The notes under the pieces were generated by a model that saw nothing but the letters and a program-made list of their open reading frames with translations, made no database searches and was not told the DNA's origin. Shown here one piece after another: positions 24,936 through 33,731 of a stretch of DNA of 41,158 bases (position 1 is its first letter; every line of letters begins with the position of its first letter). This stretch comes from Solirubrobacteraceae bacterium (GTDB lineage Bacteria; Actinomycetota; Thermoleophilia; Solirubrobacterales; Solirubrobacteraceae). Made by a program: the position numbers and the translations under genes. Location: NCBI GenBank assembly GCA_016462625.1, contig JAEMSV010000032.1, positions 1 through 41,158 of the forward strand, written 5' to 3'.

Positions 24936-26360
24936 ATGACGTCCAGCACCTCCCGCCCCGCCGCGACCGCCGCCGACCACATGGTCTGCGCCTCGCAGGG
25001 GCCGGCGGTACTCGCCGGGCTCGCGATGCTCGAGCAGGGAGGCAACGCGGCCGACGCCGCCGTCGCAGCAGCCGCGGCGCTCTGCGTCTGCGAGCCGATG
25101 TCGACGGGCGTCGGCGGTGACGCCTTCGCGATCGTCCATCGTGATCGGAAGGCCGAGGGACTCGACTCCGCGGGACCCGCCGCCGCCGACGCACCCGAGC
25201 TTCCTGTGCCCCTCGACGGGCCGGCGTCCGTCACCGTGCCCGGCGCCGTCGCCGGCTGGGACGCGCTGCTGCGCCGTCACGGCAAGCTCGGGCTCGACGC
25301 GTGCCTCGCGCCCGCGATCGATCTTGCCGAGCGCGGGTTTGCGGTCGCGCCGCGCTGCGCGTGGGCGTGGCGCTCGGCACCGCGACTGCCGCCGGGCTAT
25401 GACGCCGTGCCCGCCGTCGGCGAGCGCGTGCAGCTCCCCGCCCTCGGCGCCACGCTCCGCACGATCGCCGAGCACGGACCCGACGCGATCTACCGCGGCG
25501 AGATCGCCGCCGCGATCGCGGCGGCGAGCGCGCTCAGCGAAGACGACCTCGCGCGCTTCGAAGCCCGATGGGTCGAGCCGCTGCGCATACGCTACCGCGG
25601 GGTCGACGTGCTCGAGCTCCCGCCGCCGACCCAGGGCGTCGTCGCGCTCGAGGCGCTCGGCATCCTCCAGGAGCTGACCGACGCGCCCACCGACGCCGAC
25701 CGCCTGAAGGCCGTCCGGCTCGCCCTCGAGGACGGCCGCGCGACGGTCCGCGACGGCGCCGACGTCTCGGGTCTTCTCGATCCCGCGCGCGTGCGCGCGC
25801 GAGCGGGTGACGATCCGGGCCTTGTCCCCGAGCCCGCCGGTGGCACCGTCTACCTCTGCGCGGTCGACGGCGACGGCATGGCGGTCTCCTTCATCCAGAG
25901 CCTCTACGAGCCGTTCGGCTCAGGCCTCGTCGCAGGCGACACCGGCGTGATCCTGCAGAACCGCGGCGCGTGCTTCGAGGTCGAGGGCCGCGTCCGCGCC
26001 GGCCGGCGGCCGTACCACACGATCATCCCCGGACTGCTCGAACGCGACGGCGCGCTGCTCGGCCCCTTCGGGATCATGGGCGGCTTCATTCAGGCCCAGG
26101 CCCACGTGCAGTTCGTCTCGTCGCTGGTCGACGACGGACTGGACCCGCAGGCCGCGCTGGACCGCCCGCGGTTCCGCGTCGAGCCCGACCACGTGATGGT
26201 CGAGCGCGGTGCCTGGGAGGGGCCGAAGCCCACCGACCTGCCGCTGCGCGCCGAGCACGACCCGCTGCCGTTCGGCGGCGGGCAGGCGATTCTCGTCGAG
26301 GGCGACGCGCTCATCGGCGGATCGGACAGCCGGAAAGACGGATACGCGGCGGGCCGCTGA
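24936..26360 (+). CDS. Gamma-glutamyltransferase-family Ntn-hydrolase
   Basis: This 474-residue protein belongs to the gamma-glutamyltranspeptidase family, whose precursors cleave themselves and use the new N-terminal threonine to hydrolyse amides. The proposed nucleophile is Thr304 in GGTVYLCAVDGDGMAVS, followed by the family segments EPFGSGLVAGDTGVILQNRG, PYHTIIPG and FGIMGG. The N-terminal CEPMSTGVGGDAF is also typical. No signal peptide is seen, so it should be cytoplasmic, and it is shorter than secreted glutathione-degrading members (530-580). This pattern is closer to catabolic amidohydrolases such as the oxamate-type HpxW branch. That fits a gene cluster full of cyclic-amide enzymes; the substrate is inferred only as an amide. 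Confidence 0.88.
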   Translation: MTSSTSRPAATAADHMVCASQGPAVLAGLAMLEQGGNAADAAVAAAAALCVCEPMSTGVGGDAFAIVHRDRKAEGLDSAGPAAADAPELPVPLDGPASVTVPGAVAGWDALLRRHGKLGLDACLAPAIDLAERGFAVAPRCAWAWRSAPRLPPGYDAVPAVGERVQLPALGATLRTIAEHGPDAIYRGEIAAAIAAASALSEDDLARFEARWVEPLRIRYRGVDVLELPPPTQGVVALEALGILQELTDAPTDADRLKAVRLALEDGRATVRDGADVSGLLDPARVRARAGDDPGLVPEPAGGTVYLCAVDGDGMAVSFIQSLYEPFGSGLVAGDTGVILQNRGACFEVEGRVRAGRRPYHTIIPGLLERDGALLGPFGIMGGFIQAQAHVQFVSSLVDDGLDPQAALDRPRFRVEPDHVMVERGAWEGPKPTDLPLRAEHDPLPFGGGQAILVEGDALIGGSDSRKDGYAAGR

Positions 26361-26366
26361 GCCCGC

Positions 26367-26798
26367 ATGACCCTGGAGCACCACGACATGCCCGACGCAC
26401 CCTCAACCGCCATCGGCACCAAGCTGCTCTTCGAGAACGGGCAGGTGCGGGTCTGGGACCTGGTGCTCGAGCCGGGCGAGAGCAGCGGCATCCACCAGCA
26501 CCACCACGACTTCATCTTCGCCTACGTCACCGAGGACAACGAGCTCGAGGTCCGGGTGCCGGGCGACCCGGCGCGGCCGACCTCTGCGGACGACGGCTAC
26601 GTCTCGTTCACCGAGGTCGGCGACGCGAAGGACGGTCGGCTCACGCACGAACTGGTGAACGTCGGCACGCAGACGCATCGCCAGATCCTGGTCGAGCTGG
26701 TCGGCCGTCGCGGCGAGGACGTCGGTCCCGCGGTCACGCAGAACAACGGGCTCGGGCGGGATCAGTGGGCGGAGGACGGCGGGGCGGCTGCGTACTGA
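26367..26798 (+). CDS. Cupin-fold protein
   Basis: This 143-residue single-domain cupin has PGESSGIHQHHHDFIFAYVTEDNELEV as its first cupin motif, with three histidines placed to hold a metal. Its second motif is less canonical (THELVNVGTQTHRQILVEL). The start at 26367 has no clear ribosome-binding site. ATG at 26388 has GGAG ten bases upstream and may be the true start, giving 136 residues. It follows the gamma-glutamyltransferase-like gene by six bases and is probably co-transcribed. Small cupins act as isomerases, dioxygenases or binding proteins; this one cannot be refined. Confidence 0.82.
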   Translation: MTLEHHDMPDAPSTAIGTKLLFENGQVRVWDLVLEPGESSGIHQHHHDFIFAYVTEDNELEVRVPGDPARPTSADDGYVSFTEVGDAKDGRLTHELVNVGTQTHRQILVELVGRRGEDVGPAVTQNNGLGRDQWAEDGGAAAY

Positions 26799-26815
26799 TC
26801 AGGAGCAGTGCACCC

Positions 26816-26834
26816 CCGCGGCTTCACCCCGCGG
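26816..26834. terminator. Hairpin at the convergent cupin / aldo-keto reductase junction
   Basis: CCGCGG is repeated as an inverted pair around a 7-base loop, overlapping the last codons of the minus-strand reductase and lying just beyond the cupin stop. There is no T-tract. It may terminate both strands. Confidence 0.35.
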
Positions 26835-27912
26835 TCACCGGTACCGCCGTCTTGCGCCACGCCACACCCCGCGGCCCATGCAACGGCGCATCCGCGGGCC
26901 CGAACCGCTCGGCCACCGTCTGGCGCTGGTGCCAGTACGGGTAGATGAGGGCGGGGGACGACACCGCGTCAAGCCGCGCCGCCTGGTCGTCCGAGAGCGA
27001 CACATGCACCGAGCCGAGCGAATCGGCCAGCTGCTCCGGCGTCCGCGCACCCACGATGAGCGAGCTCATCATCGGCCGCTCGCGCAGCCACGCCAGGCCG
27101 ACCTGCACCGGCGGGACTTCGAGCTCCTCGCCGATCGCAACCAGCTCGTCGACGATCGCGAACAGCTGGTCCTCGTCGCGCACCGGCGGCTCGTTCCAGT
27201 CCGTCAGATGGCGCGCGCCCTCCGGCGGCTTGCGTCCGCGCCGGTACTTGCCGGTGAGCAGACCGCCGGCCAGCGGGCTCCACGACAGGATCCCGAGACC
27301 CTGGTCGACCGAGGTCGGCAGCAGCTCGTACTCCGCCTCGCGCGCCTGCAGCGTGTAGTGGATCTGCTGCGACACGAAGGGCGACGCCTCCAGATCGGAA
27401 GCCGTCCACTGCGCCTTCATCACCTGCCAGCCGGAGAAGTTCGACAGCCCGAGGTACCGGACCTTGCCGCTCTGCACGAGCTCGTCGAACGCGGCGACCG
27501 TCTCCTCCAGCGGCGTGAGGCCGTCCCAGGAATGCGCCTGGTAGAGGTCGATGTGGTCGACGCCGAGCCGCCGCAGCGACCCTTCGCACTGGCGGATGAT
27601 GTGGTGGCGCGACAGGCCGCGGTCGTTGAGCGTCGGGCCGATGTTCATGCCGCACTTCGTCGCGATCAACAGCTGGTCGCGCTTGCCGCGGATGGCCTCG
27701 CCGACGATCTCCTCGCACACGCCGCTCGAGTAGGCGTCGGCGGTGTCGACGAGGTTCACGCCCGCGTCGAGGCAGAGGTCGATCTGCGCCCGGGCGTCGT
27801 CGACGCCCCCGGTGCCGGCGCGCGCGAAGCCGCCGACCCCGCCGAAGCCCATCGTGCCGAGGGAGATGACGGAGACCTGGAGGCCGGAGCCGCCGAGGGG
27901 CTTGTAGATCAT
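26824..27912 (-). CDS. Aldo/keto reductase
   Basis: This 362-residue TIM-barrel reductase starts MIYKPLGGSGLQVSVISLGTMG. The tetrad is visible: Asp56 and Tyr61 (VDTADAYSSG), Lys86 (IATKCG) and His127 (QAHSWDG). LGLSNFSGWQ and IVGARTPEQL support NADPH binding. It resembles the Kv-beta/YajO-like branch more than the reductase at 14462, including a long C-terminal extension. The ATG overlaps the stop of HyuB4 (ATGA), making it the last gene of the HyuB6-HyuB5-HyuB4 operon. Confidence 0.9.
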   Translation of the reverse strand: MIYKPLGGSGLQVSVISLGTMGFGGVGGFARAGTGGVDDARAQIDLCLDAGVNLVDTADAYSSGVCEEIVGEAIRGKRDQLLIATKCGMNIGPTLNDRGLSRHHIIRQCEGSLRRLGVDHIDLYQAHSWDGLTPLEETVAAFDELVQSGKVRYLGLSNFSGWQVMKAQWTASDLEASPFVSQQIHYTLQAREAEYELLPTSVDQGLGILSWSPLAGGLLTGKYRRGRKPPEGARHLTDWNEPPVRDEDQLFAIVDELVAIGEELEVPPVQVGLAWLRERPMMSSLIVGARTPEQLADSLGSVHVSLSDDQAARLDAVSSPALIYPYWHQRQTVAERFGPADAPLHGPRGVAWRKTAVPVTAG

Positions 27913-29795
27913 GCGAGTACTCCTGCTAGCGAGGCGTCGAGCCACCAGGACTCGTGCTCGCGGCCGTTGCGGGTTGCGTCGTCGTCGTCCCAGGGGAGGG
28001 GCTCGGGCGATCGGGACGCGCGGAGCGCGGCCGTGGCTTCGAGGTCGACTGCCAGGGTTTCCCAGCGCGACGGGTCGCCGGTGATCACCACGCCGTACGC
28101 CTCGCGGGCGCGGCCGATGGTCACGTAGTCGTCGATGACGTCGGTCAGAACCTTCGCGGGATCGCGCGTCAGCGCCGAGCCGTAGCCCGCGCCGGCGCCC
28201 GACAGCGAGACCATCGCCTCGCCCACGGCGACTGGCACCTCGCCGACCGCGCTGTCGTTCTGCGGATCCCACGGACCGGCGGCCCGCGCGACGTACGCCT
28301 CGGGGCCGCGCGAGACGCTCCCGCCCTGCACGCCCAGGGAGCGGTTCACGACCGCGTCGAGGAAGTACTGCACCTCGACGTCGCCGAAGCGCGGCCCGTA
28401 GATCGCGACGCCGCCCGGGGCGCCGCGCAGCCGGCCGGCGCCCTCGCTGTCGGTGCGGACCATCTTCTCCCAGACGACGAGCGGGTACTTCTGCTCGCAG
28501 ATCTCGGAGGAGTCGATGTACTCGAGGCCCGCGCCGCCGGTGTTCGTGAACTGCAGGTAGCCGTCGTTGTGCGCCGTCGCCGGTCCGCCCGACGTGCCGC
28601 AGAAGAGCTGGGCGACGAACTCGTCGCCGTCGCGGCGCGCGTCGAAGCCGGAGACGACGCCGGTCCACGGCGGCTGGCCGAAGCACGGGTGCGCGGCGCC
28701 GATCCCGTCCTGCATCTTCGCCATGCCGTGGAGGATCATCCCGACGACCCGGTCGGCGACCGTGTTGGTCGCGACCGACGCCGACGCCGGGTGGCGCGGC
28801 TTGCCGATCACGCAGTTCTCGCGAACGAGGACCTCGATCCGCCGGTACGTCCCGGCGTTGTTCGGCACCTTCGGCGCCTTCAGGTCCGGGTGGCTGTTCA
28901 GCACCATCAGGATCGCCGTCGTGGCGCTGTTCTTCGACGTCGACTCGGTGAGGTTCAGGCCGGTCGGCGTGCAGTCGGGGTTGTCGCGCAGGTCGACGAC
29001 CACGTGGCCGCGGTCGGGGAACACGTCGACCGTCGCCTGCAGCGGGATCCCGTCGGGCAGCCGCGGGAATGGGTCGAGCGCGGTCTTCGTCGTCATCCGC
29101 CCGGCGGGCAGCGTGGCGATCGCGTCGGCGGCCATCTGCTCGCTGTAGTTCAGCCACTCCGTGACGAACGCGCGGATGGTCGCCAGGCCGTAGGCCTCGC
29201 ACAGCTCCTTCAGCCGCCGCTCGGCCAGGCGCACGGCGCCGAGGGTCGCGAGGTAGTCGCCGTACCAGGTGTCGAACGCGCGGATGCGCCGCTCGCACAT
29301 GCGGATGATGTCCGTGACGTCGCTGTAGTGCGACTGCACCTTCACGCACGGGAAGATCAGCGCGCCCTCGTTGTAGACGTCCAGCGCCGTCGGCGAATAG
29401 GTCGTCGGCTTGGCGTTGCCGATGTCCGCCTGGTGCGCCTTCGCGACCGCGGTGAACACGTGCTCGCCCTCGAAGAACACCGGGACGAGCAGTGTCTGAT
29501 CGGCCGCGTGGCTGTTGCCGCCGTACGGGTCGTTGCTCATGAAGCAGTCGCCCTCGCGGAAGTCCGGATGCGCCTCCCGCATGTCGGTGGCCATCATCGC
29601 CGAGCCGTAGACGTGGACCGGGATGCCCTCGGGTGCGGAGACCATCTCGTCTTCCGACGAGACGATCGAGCACGAGAAGTCCTTCGCCGCCATCGTCGTC
29701 GAGCGGGCGGTGCGGACCATCGTGTTCGTCATCTCGCGCGTGATCGAGTCCATCCGGTTCGCGAGGACGCCCAGCGTGATGCGGTCGATGCTCAT
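27909..29795 (-). CDS. Hydantoinase B / oxoprolinase-type subunit (HyuB4)
   Basis: This 628-residue HyuB protein is very close to HyuB1 (for example ITREMTNTMVRTARSTTMAAKDFS and EMVSAPEGIPVHVYGS) but keeps Cys42 where HyuB1 has Thr. The metal-site segment is SNDPYGGNSHAAD, and the C terminus has SLSGAGAGYGSALTRDP. The ATG at 29795 lies inside the stop of HyuB5. The open frame extends upstream, but that sequence is out-of-frame HyuB5 and not family-like. No HyuA lies in this operon. The HyuB1-HyuB4 similarity suggests a recent duplication within the cluster. Confidence 0.92.
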   Translation of the reverse strand: MSIDRITLGVLANRMDSITREMTNTMVRTARSTTMAAKDFSCSIVSSEDEMVSAPEGIPVHVYGSAMMATDMREAHPDFREGDCFMSNDPYGGNSHAADQTLLVPVFFEGEHVFTAVAKAHQADIGNAKPTTYSPTALDVYNEGALIFPCVKVQSHYSDVTDIIRMCERRIRAFDTWYGDYLATLGAVRLAERRLKELCEAYGLATIRAFVTEWLNYSEQMAADAIATLPAGRMTTKTALDPFPRLPDGIPLQATVDVFPDRGHVVVDLRDNPDCTPTGLNLTESTSKNSATTAILMVLNSHPDLKAPKVPNNAGTYRRIEVLVRENCVIGKPRHPASASVATNTVADRVVGMILHGMAKMQDGIGAAHPCFGQPPWTGVVSGFDARRDGDEFVAQLFCGTSGGPATAHNDGYLQFTNTGGAGLEYIDSSEICEQKYPLVVWEKMVRTDSEGAGRLRGAPGGVAIYGPRFGDVEVQYFLDAVVNRSLGVQGGSVSRGPEAYVARAAGPWDPQNDSAVGEVPVAVGEAMVSLSGAGAGYGSALTRDPAKVLTDVIDDYVTIGRAREAYGVVITGDPSRWETLAVDLEATAALRASRSPEPLPWDDDDATRNGREHESWWLDASLAGVLA

Positions 29796-31666
29796 GCCGC
29801 CGTCGCCCACCAGTCGAGCTCGGGCTGGGGCGCGCGGGTCGCGTCGTCCGCGTCGATCGTCAGCGGCCCGCCGGCGCGCATCGTCGCGCGCAGGTCCTCG
29901 GTCGCCGCGGTGTCGATGGCCAGCGTCTCCCACTTCGCCGGGTCGCCCGTCAGGACGACGCCGTACGAGTCCCGGGCGCGCGCGAAGGAGACGTAGCCCT
30001 CGACGACGTCGGTCAGCACCTCGTCGGCCGGCCGGACCAGCGGGTCGCCGTAGCCCCCGCCGCCCGCGGACAGAGACACGATCGACTCACCGGGCGTCAG
30101 GACGATCTCGCCGACGCTGTAGCCGTACTTGTCCCACGTCCCGTCGGTCGCGATGTGCCACGCCTCCGGGCCGAGCGGCGACGCGCCGCCGTGCACGCCC
30201 TTGATCCGGTTCTCCACGCCGTCGTGGAAGTACTGGACCTCCATGTCGGCGAACCGCGGGCCGTAGATGCACACGTTGCCCGGCGCGCCGCGCGTGCGGC
30301 CGGCGCCCTCGGAGTCCTGCCAGACGCTGCGCTCCCACACCGTGATCGGGTACTTCTGCTCGAGCACCTCGGAGTTGTCGATGTAGTTGATGCCGCAGCC
30401 GCCGGTGACGAGGAACGTCAGCCAGCCGTCGGACTCGTATGTCGCCGGGCCGCCCTGCGTGCCGGCGAAGATCTGGAACATGTACGGCGGCGCGCCCTCG
30501 CGCCGCGGGTCGTGGCCGGACAGGACGCCCTGCACCGCGGCGGAGCCGTACGCCGGCTCGGCCGAACCGAACCCGTCGCCGAGCGCCGCCATCCCGATGC
30601 AGGTCATCCCCACCGTCCGGCACTGCACCGTCGTCGTCGCGCACGATGCGCTCGCGGGGTGCTTGGGCTTGCCGACGACGCAGCCCTCGCGGGTCAGCAC
30701 CTCGATCCGCCGGAACGTGCCCGCGTTGTTGTAGACGCTGAGCCGCTCGGCGTTGCGCTTGGAGTTCAGCGCGATCAGCACGCCCGTCGTCGCCGCGTTC
30801 TTCGCCGTGGACTCCGTGAGGTTGAGACCCGCGGGGACGTTGTCCGGGTTGTCGCGCAGGTCGACGATGATCTTCCCGGCCTCCGGGTCGACCTCGATCA
30901 TCGCCTGCAGCGGGATGCCGTCGGGCACCTGCGGGAACGGGTCGAGATGCGTCTTCGTGAGGATCTTCCCGGCGGGGAGCTTGCTGATCGCGTCGCCCGC
31001 CATCTGCTCGCAGTAGTCCAGGAACGCGGCGAGGTACTCCTTCGTCGCGTCGACGCCGCCGAGCCACTCGGCCAGCTCCTTCAGCCGCCGCTCCGCCAGG
31101 CGCACCGCGCCGAGCGTGGCGAGATAGTCGCCGTACCACGTCTCGTAGGAGCGGATGCGCCGCTCGCACATGCGCAGGATGTCGGTGTTCTCCCAGCCGC
31201 CGCGCGCCATGAGGACCATGGGGAAGACGAGCGCGCCTTCGTTGTAGACGTCGCTGGCGGTCGGCGAATAGGTGGTGGGAATCGCGTTGCCGATGTCGGC
31301 CTGGTGGGCCTTCGCGAGCGCGGTGAAGAGGTGCACGCCCTCGAAGAAGACGGGGATGAGCAGCGTCTGGTCGGCCGTGTGGCTGTTGCCGCCGTACGGG
31401 TCGTTGCTCATGAAGACGTCGCCCTCGCGGAAGTCCGGGTGGATGTCTTCCATGTCCTGGGCGAGCATCCCCGAGCCGTAGACGTGGACCGGCGCGGCCT
31501 CGGCGAACGAGACCATCTCGTGCGTGTGGCTCGTGATCGAGCACGAGAAGTCGCGCGCCGCCATCGTGGTGGAGCGGGCGGTGCGGACCATCGTGTTCGT
31601 CATCTCCATGACGATCGAGTTGATCCGGTTGGCCATGACCGTGAGGGTCACCTTGTCGACTGCCAT
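29792..31666 (-). CDS. Hydantoinase B / oxoprolinase-type subunit (HyuB5)
   Basis: This 624-residue HyuB protein carries MEMTNTMVRTARSTTMAARDFSC, SNDPYGGNSHTAD and AKAHQADIGNAIPTTYSPTASDVYNEG. One departure is FPMVLMARGGWENTD, where its relatives have FPCVKVQ. The C terminus keeps SLSAGGGGYGDPL. It sits nine bases after HyuB6 and overlaps HyuB4 by four bases, so three HyuB genes are read as one message. The changed stretch could reflect a different substrate or partner surface. Confidence 0.92.
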   Translation of the reverse strand: MAVDKVTLTVMANRINSIVMEMTNTMVRTARSTTMAARDFSCSITSHTHEMVSFAEAAPVHVYGSGMLAQDMEDIHPDFREGDVFMSNDPYGGNSHTADQTLLIPVFFEGVHLFTALAKAHQADIGNAIPTTYSPTASDVYNEGALVFPMVLMARGGWENTDILRMCERRIRSYETWYGDYLATLGAVRLAERRLKELAEWLGGVDATKEYLAAFLDYCEQMAGDAISKLPAGKILTKTHLDPFPQVPDGIPLQAMIEVDPEAGKIIVDLRDNPDNVPAGLNLTESTAKNAATTGVLIALNSKRNAERLSVYNNAGTFRRIEVLTREGCVVGKPKHPASASCATTTVQCRTVGMTCIGMAALGDGFGSAEPAYGSAAVQGVLSGHDPRREGAPPYMFQIFAGTQGGPATYESDGWLTFLVTGGCGINYIDNSEVLEQKYPITVWERSVWQDSEGAGRTRGAPGNVCIYGPRFADMEVQYFHDGVENRIKGVHGGASPLGPEAWHIATDGTWDKYGYSVGEIVLTPGESIVSLSAGGGGYGDPLVRPADEVLTDVVEGYVSFARARDSYGVVLTGDPAKWETLAIDTAATEDLRATMRAGGPLTIDADDATRAPQPELDWWATAA

Positions 31667-31675
31667 GTGCGGCTC

Positions 31676-33541
31676 CTAAGCCTCGGTCCACCAGTTGGGC
31701 GTGTCCTGGACCGAGCGACCTGCGTCGTCGGCCGAAAGCGTCAGCGGCCCGGCAGCACCAAGCGAAGCGCGCCGGGCCGCCGTGGCGACCGGGTCCACGC
31801 GCAGCGTCTCCCAGCGCGCGGGATCACCAGTGAGCACCACGCCGTAGACCTGCTCGGCGCGGCGGGGGGACACGTAGTCGTCGATCACGTCGACGAGCAC
31901 GGCCTCCGGATCTCGTTCCAGGGCGGGGCCGTAGCCTCCGCCGCCGGCGGACAGTGAGACGATCGATTCGCGCGGCGCGAGATCGAGCTCGCCGACGATC
32001 TCGTCGCGCTCGCCCCACTCGCCGCCGGGTGAGACGGTCCACGCCTCGGGCCCCTGGGCGGCGCCGCCTTCGCGGGCGCCGAGCGGCCGGTTGATGCGGC
32101 CGTCCATGAACCAGTGGCAGGTCATGGTGTCGTCGGTCGGACCGAAGATCGAGACGTTGCCCGGCGCGCCGCGGGTGCGGCCGGCGCCCTCGCTGTCGGC
32201 GCGGACGACCTTCTCCCAGACCACGAGCGGGTACTTCTGCTCGCTGATCTCGGTCGAGTCGACGTAGCCCATGCCCGACGCGCCGGCGATCAGGTACGTC
32301 AGCCAACCGTCGTTCTGTGGGGTCGCCGGGCCGCCCGCAGTGCCGCTGAAGATCTGCAGGATGTACGGAGCGCCGTCGCGCCGCGCGTCCTGGCCGGAGA
32401 CGACCGCCTGCACCGGCGACGAGCCGTACGTCTGCTCGGCGGTGCCGACGCCCTCGCCGATCAGCGACAGCCCGCGCGAGACCATGCCGACCACCCGGTC
32501 CTGCACGGTCGTCGTCGCGCACGAGGCGGAGTACGGGTGCTTCGGCGCGCCGACGACGCAGTTGTCGCGCACGAGGATCTCGATGCGGCGGTGCGTCCCG
32601 GAGTTGTTCGGGATCCGCACGCGCGTCGCGTCGGGGTCGCCGTTGAGCGTGTAGAGCACCGCGCTGGTCGCGGCGTTCTTCGTCGTCGACTCGGTGAGGT
32701 TCAGCCCCACCGGCACGCAGTCGGGGTTGTCGCGCAGGTCGATGGTGATCCTCCCGGCGGCCGGGTCGACGTCGATCTCGGCCTTCAGCGGAATGCCGTC
32801 GGGCAGGCCGGGGAAGGGGTCGAGCCGCGTCTCGGAGATGACCTTGCCGGCGGGCAGCTCGCCGATCGCCGCGCCCGCCATCTCCTCGCTGTAGTCCAGC
32901 CAGGCGGTGACGAACTCGCGGGTGGCCTCGACGCCGAAGAACTCGCAGAACTCCTTCAGCCGGCGCTCGGCCAGGCGGCACGCGCCGAGGGTCGCGAGGT
33001 AGTCGCCGTACCAGATGTCGAACGCGCGGATCCGGCGCTCGCACATGCGGATGAGGTCCGTGTTGTCGGTGTAGCCCGACTGGATCTTCACGCAGGGGAA
33101 GATCAGGGCGCCCTCGTTGTAGACGTCGGTCGCCGTCGGCATGTACGTCGTCGGGAGCGCGTTGCCGCAGTCGGCCTGGTGGGCCTTCGCGAGCGCGGTG
33201 AAGACGTGCTCGCCTTCGAAGAAGATCGGCACCATGAACGTGTAGTCCGCGGCGTGGCTGTTGCCGACGTACGGGTCGTTGCTCAGGAAGCAGTCGCCCT
33301 CGCGGAAGTCCGGGTGCGTGTCGGCCATCGCCTGGGCCAGCAGCGCGGTGCCGTAGACGTGGACCGGGTTGGCGTCCGGGCAGCTCAGCATGTCGTGGTT
33401 CGGCCCGGCGATGGAGCAGGAGAAGTCCTTCGAGGCCATCGTCGTCGACCGCGCGGTGCGGACCATCGTGTTGGTCATCTCGCGCGCGACGCTGTCGACG
33501 CGGCTGGCCATGACGCCGAGGGTGATGGGGTCGATCGTCAC
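31676..33541 (-). CDS. Hydantoinase B / oxoprolinase-type subunit (HyuB6), operon leader
   Basis: This 621-residue HyuB protein has a GTG start and carries REMTNTMVRTARSTTMASKDFSC, SNDPYVGNSHAADYT, FPCVKIQSGYTDNTD and a C-terminal SLSAGGGGYGPALERDP. It is nearest to HyuB3. The GTG lies six bases downstream of the palindrome TTGGATCCAG with no Shine-Dalgarno, so translation is probably leaderless. It leads the HyuB6-HyuB5-HyuB4-aldo/keto reductase operon and diverges from the MFS transporter gene. Confidence 0.92.
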   Translation of the reverse strand: MTIDPITLGVMASRVDSVAREMTNTMVRTARSTTMASKDFSCSIAGPNHDMLSCPDANPVHVYGTALLAQAMADTHPDFREGDCFLSNDPYVGNSHAADYTFMVPIFFEGEHVFTALAKAHQADCGNALPTTYMPTATDVYNEGALIFPCVKIQSGYTDNTDLIRMCERRIRAFDIWYGDYLATLGACRLAERRLKEFCEFFGVEATREFVTAWLDYSEEMAGAAIGELPAGKVISETRLDPFPGLPDGIPLKAEIDVDPAAGRITIDLRDNPDCVPVGLNLTESTTKNAATSAVLYTLNGDPDATRVRIPNNSGTHRRIEILVRDNCVVGAPKHPYSASCATTTVQDRVVGMVSRGLSLIGEGVGTAEQTYGSSPVQAVVSGQDARRDGAPYILQIFSGTAGGPATPQNDGWLTYLIAGASGMGYVDSTEISEQKYPLVVWEKVVRADSEGAGRTRGAPGNVSIFGPTDDTMTCHWFMDGRINRPLGAREGGAAQGPEAWTVSPGGEWGERDEIVGELDLAPRESIVSLSAGGGGYGPALERDPEAVLVDVIDDYVSPRRAEQVYGVVLTGDPARWETLRVDPVATAARRASLGAAGPLTLSADDAGRSVQDTPNWWTEA

Positions 33542-33546
33542 GTCAG

Positions 33547-33556
33547 TTGGATCCAG
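33547..33556 (-). promoter_or_regulatory. Operator overlapping a likely leaderless promoter of HyuB6 (site 6)
   Basis: TTGGATCCAG reads on the minus strand as CTGGATCCAA, followed by six bases to the GTG start. CTGGAT could be the -10 box. It is paired with site 7; the dyad centres are 76 bases apart. Confidence 0.6.
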
Positions 33557-33622
33557 TGGAGTGCCCGTATAGGCTCACGGACATGGGCAGGGACGCGAAA
33601 GTTGAGAACGAATTGCGAAGAA

Positions 33623-33632
33623 TTGGATCCAT
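33623..33632 (+). promoter_or_regulatory. Operator-like palindrome upstream of the MFS gene (site 7)
   Basis: TTGGATCCAT, with AA before and T after, lies 99 bases before the MFS start in the divergent gap. It probably controls the MFS promoter, possibly together with site 6. A weaker look-alike at 33701 is not counted. Confidence 0.55.
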
Positions 33633-33731
33633 TACGGCCACTACACCCGGTGACCGTCCCTCCCGCATCGGACCCGCTGGCGAAGCTCGGCGCCGCGGGA
33701 TTGGACCCGCGGTCGAAAGCTCCCGCGTCCG

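Noticed and set aside
27913..29673. An N-terminal extension of the aldo/keto reductase at 26824-27912 reaching into HyuB4.
   Set aside because: It is an out-of-frame reading of HyuB4. MIYKPLGG at 27912 is the normal start of the reductase family.
33701..33710. TTGGACCCGC as another operator.
   Set aside because: The right arm does not match and the core is GGACCC, so it is below the quality of the counted sites.
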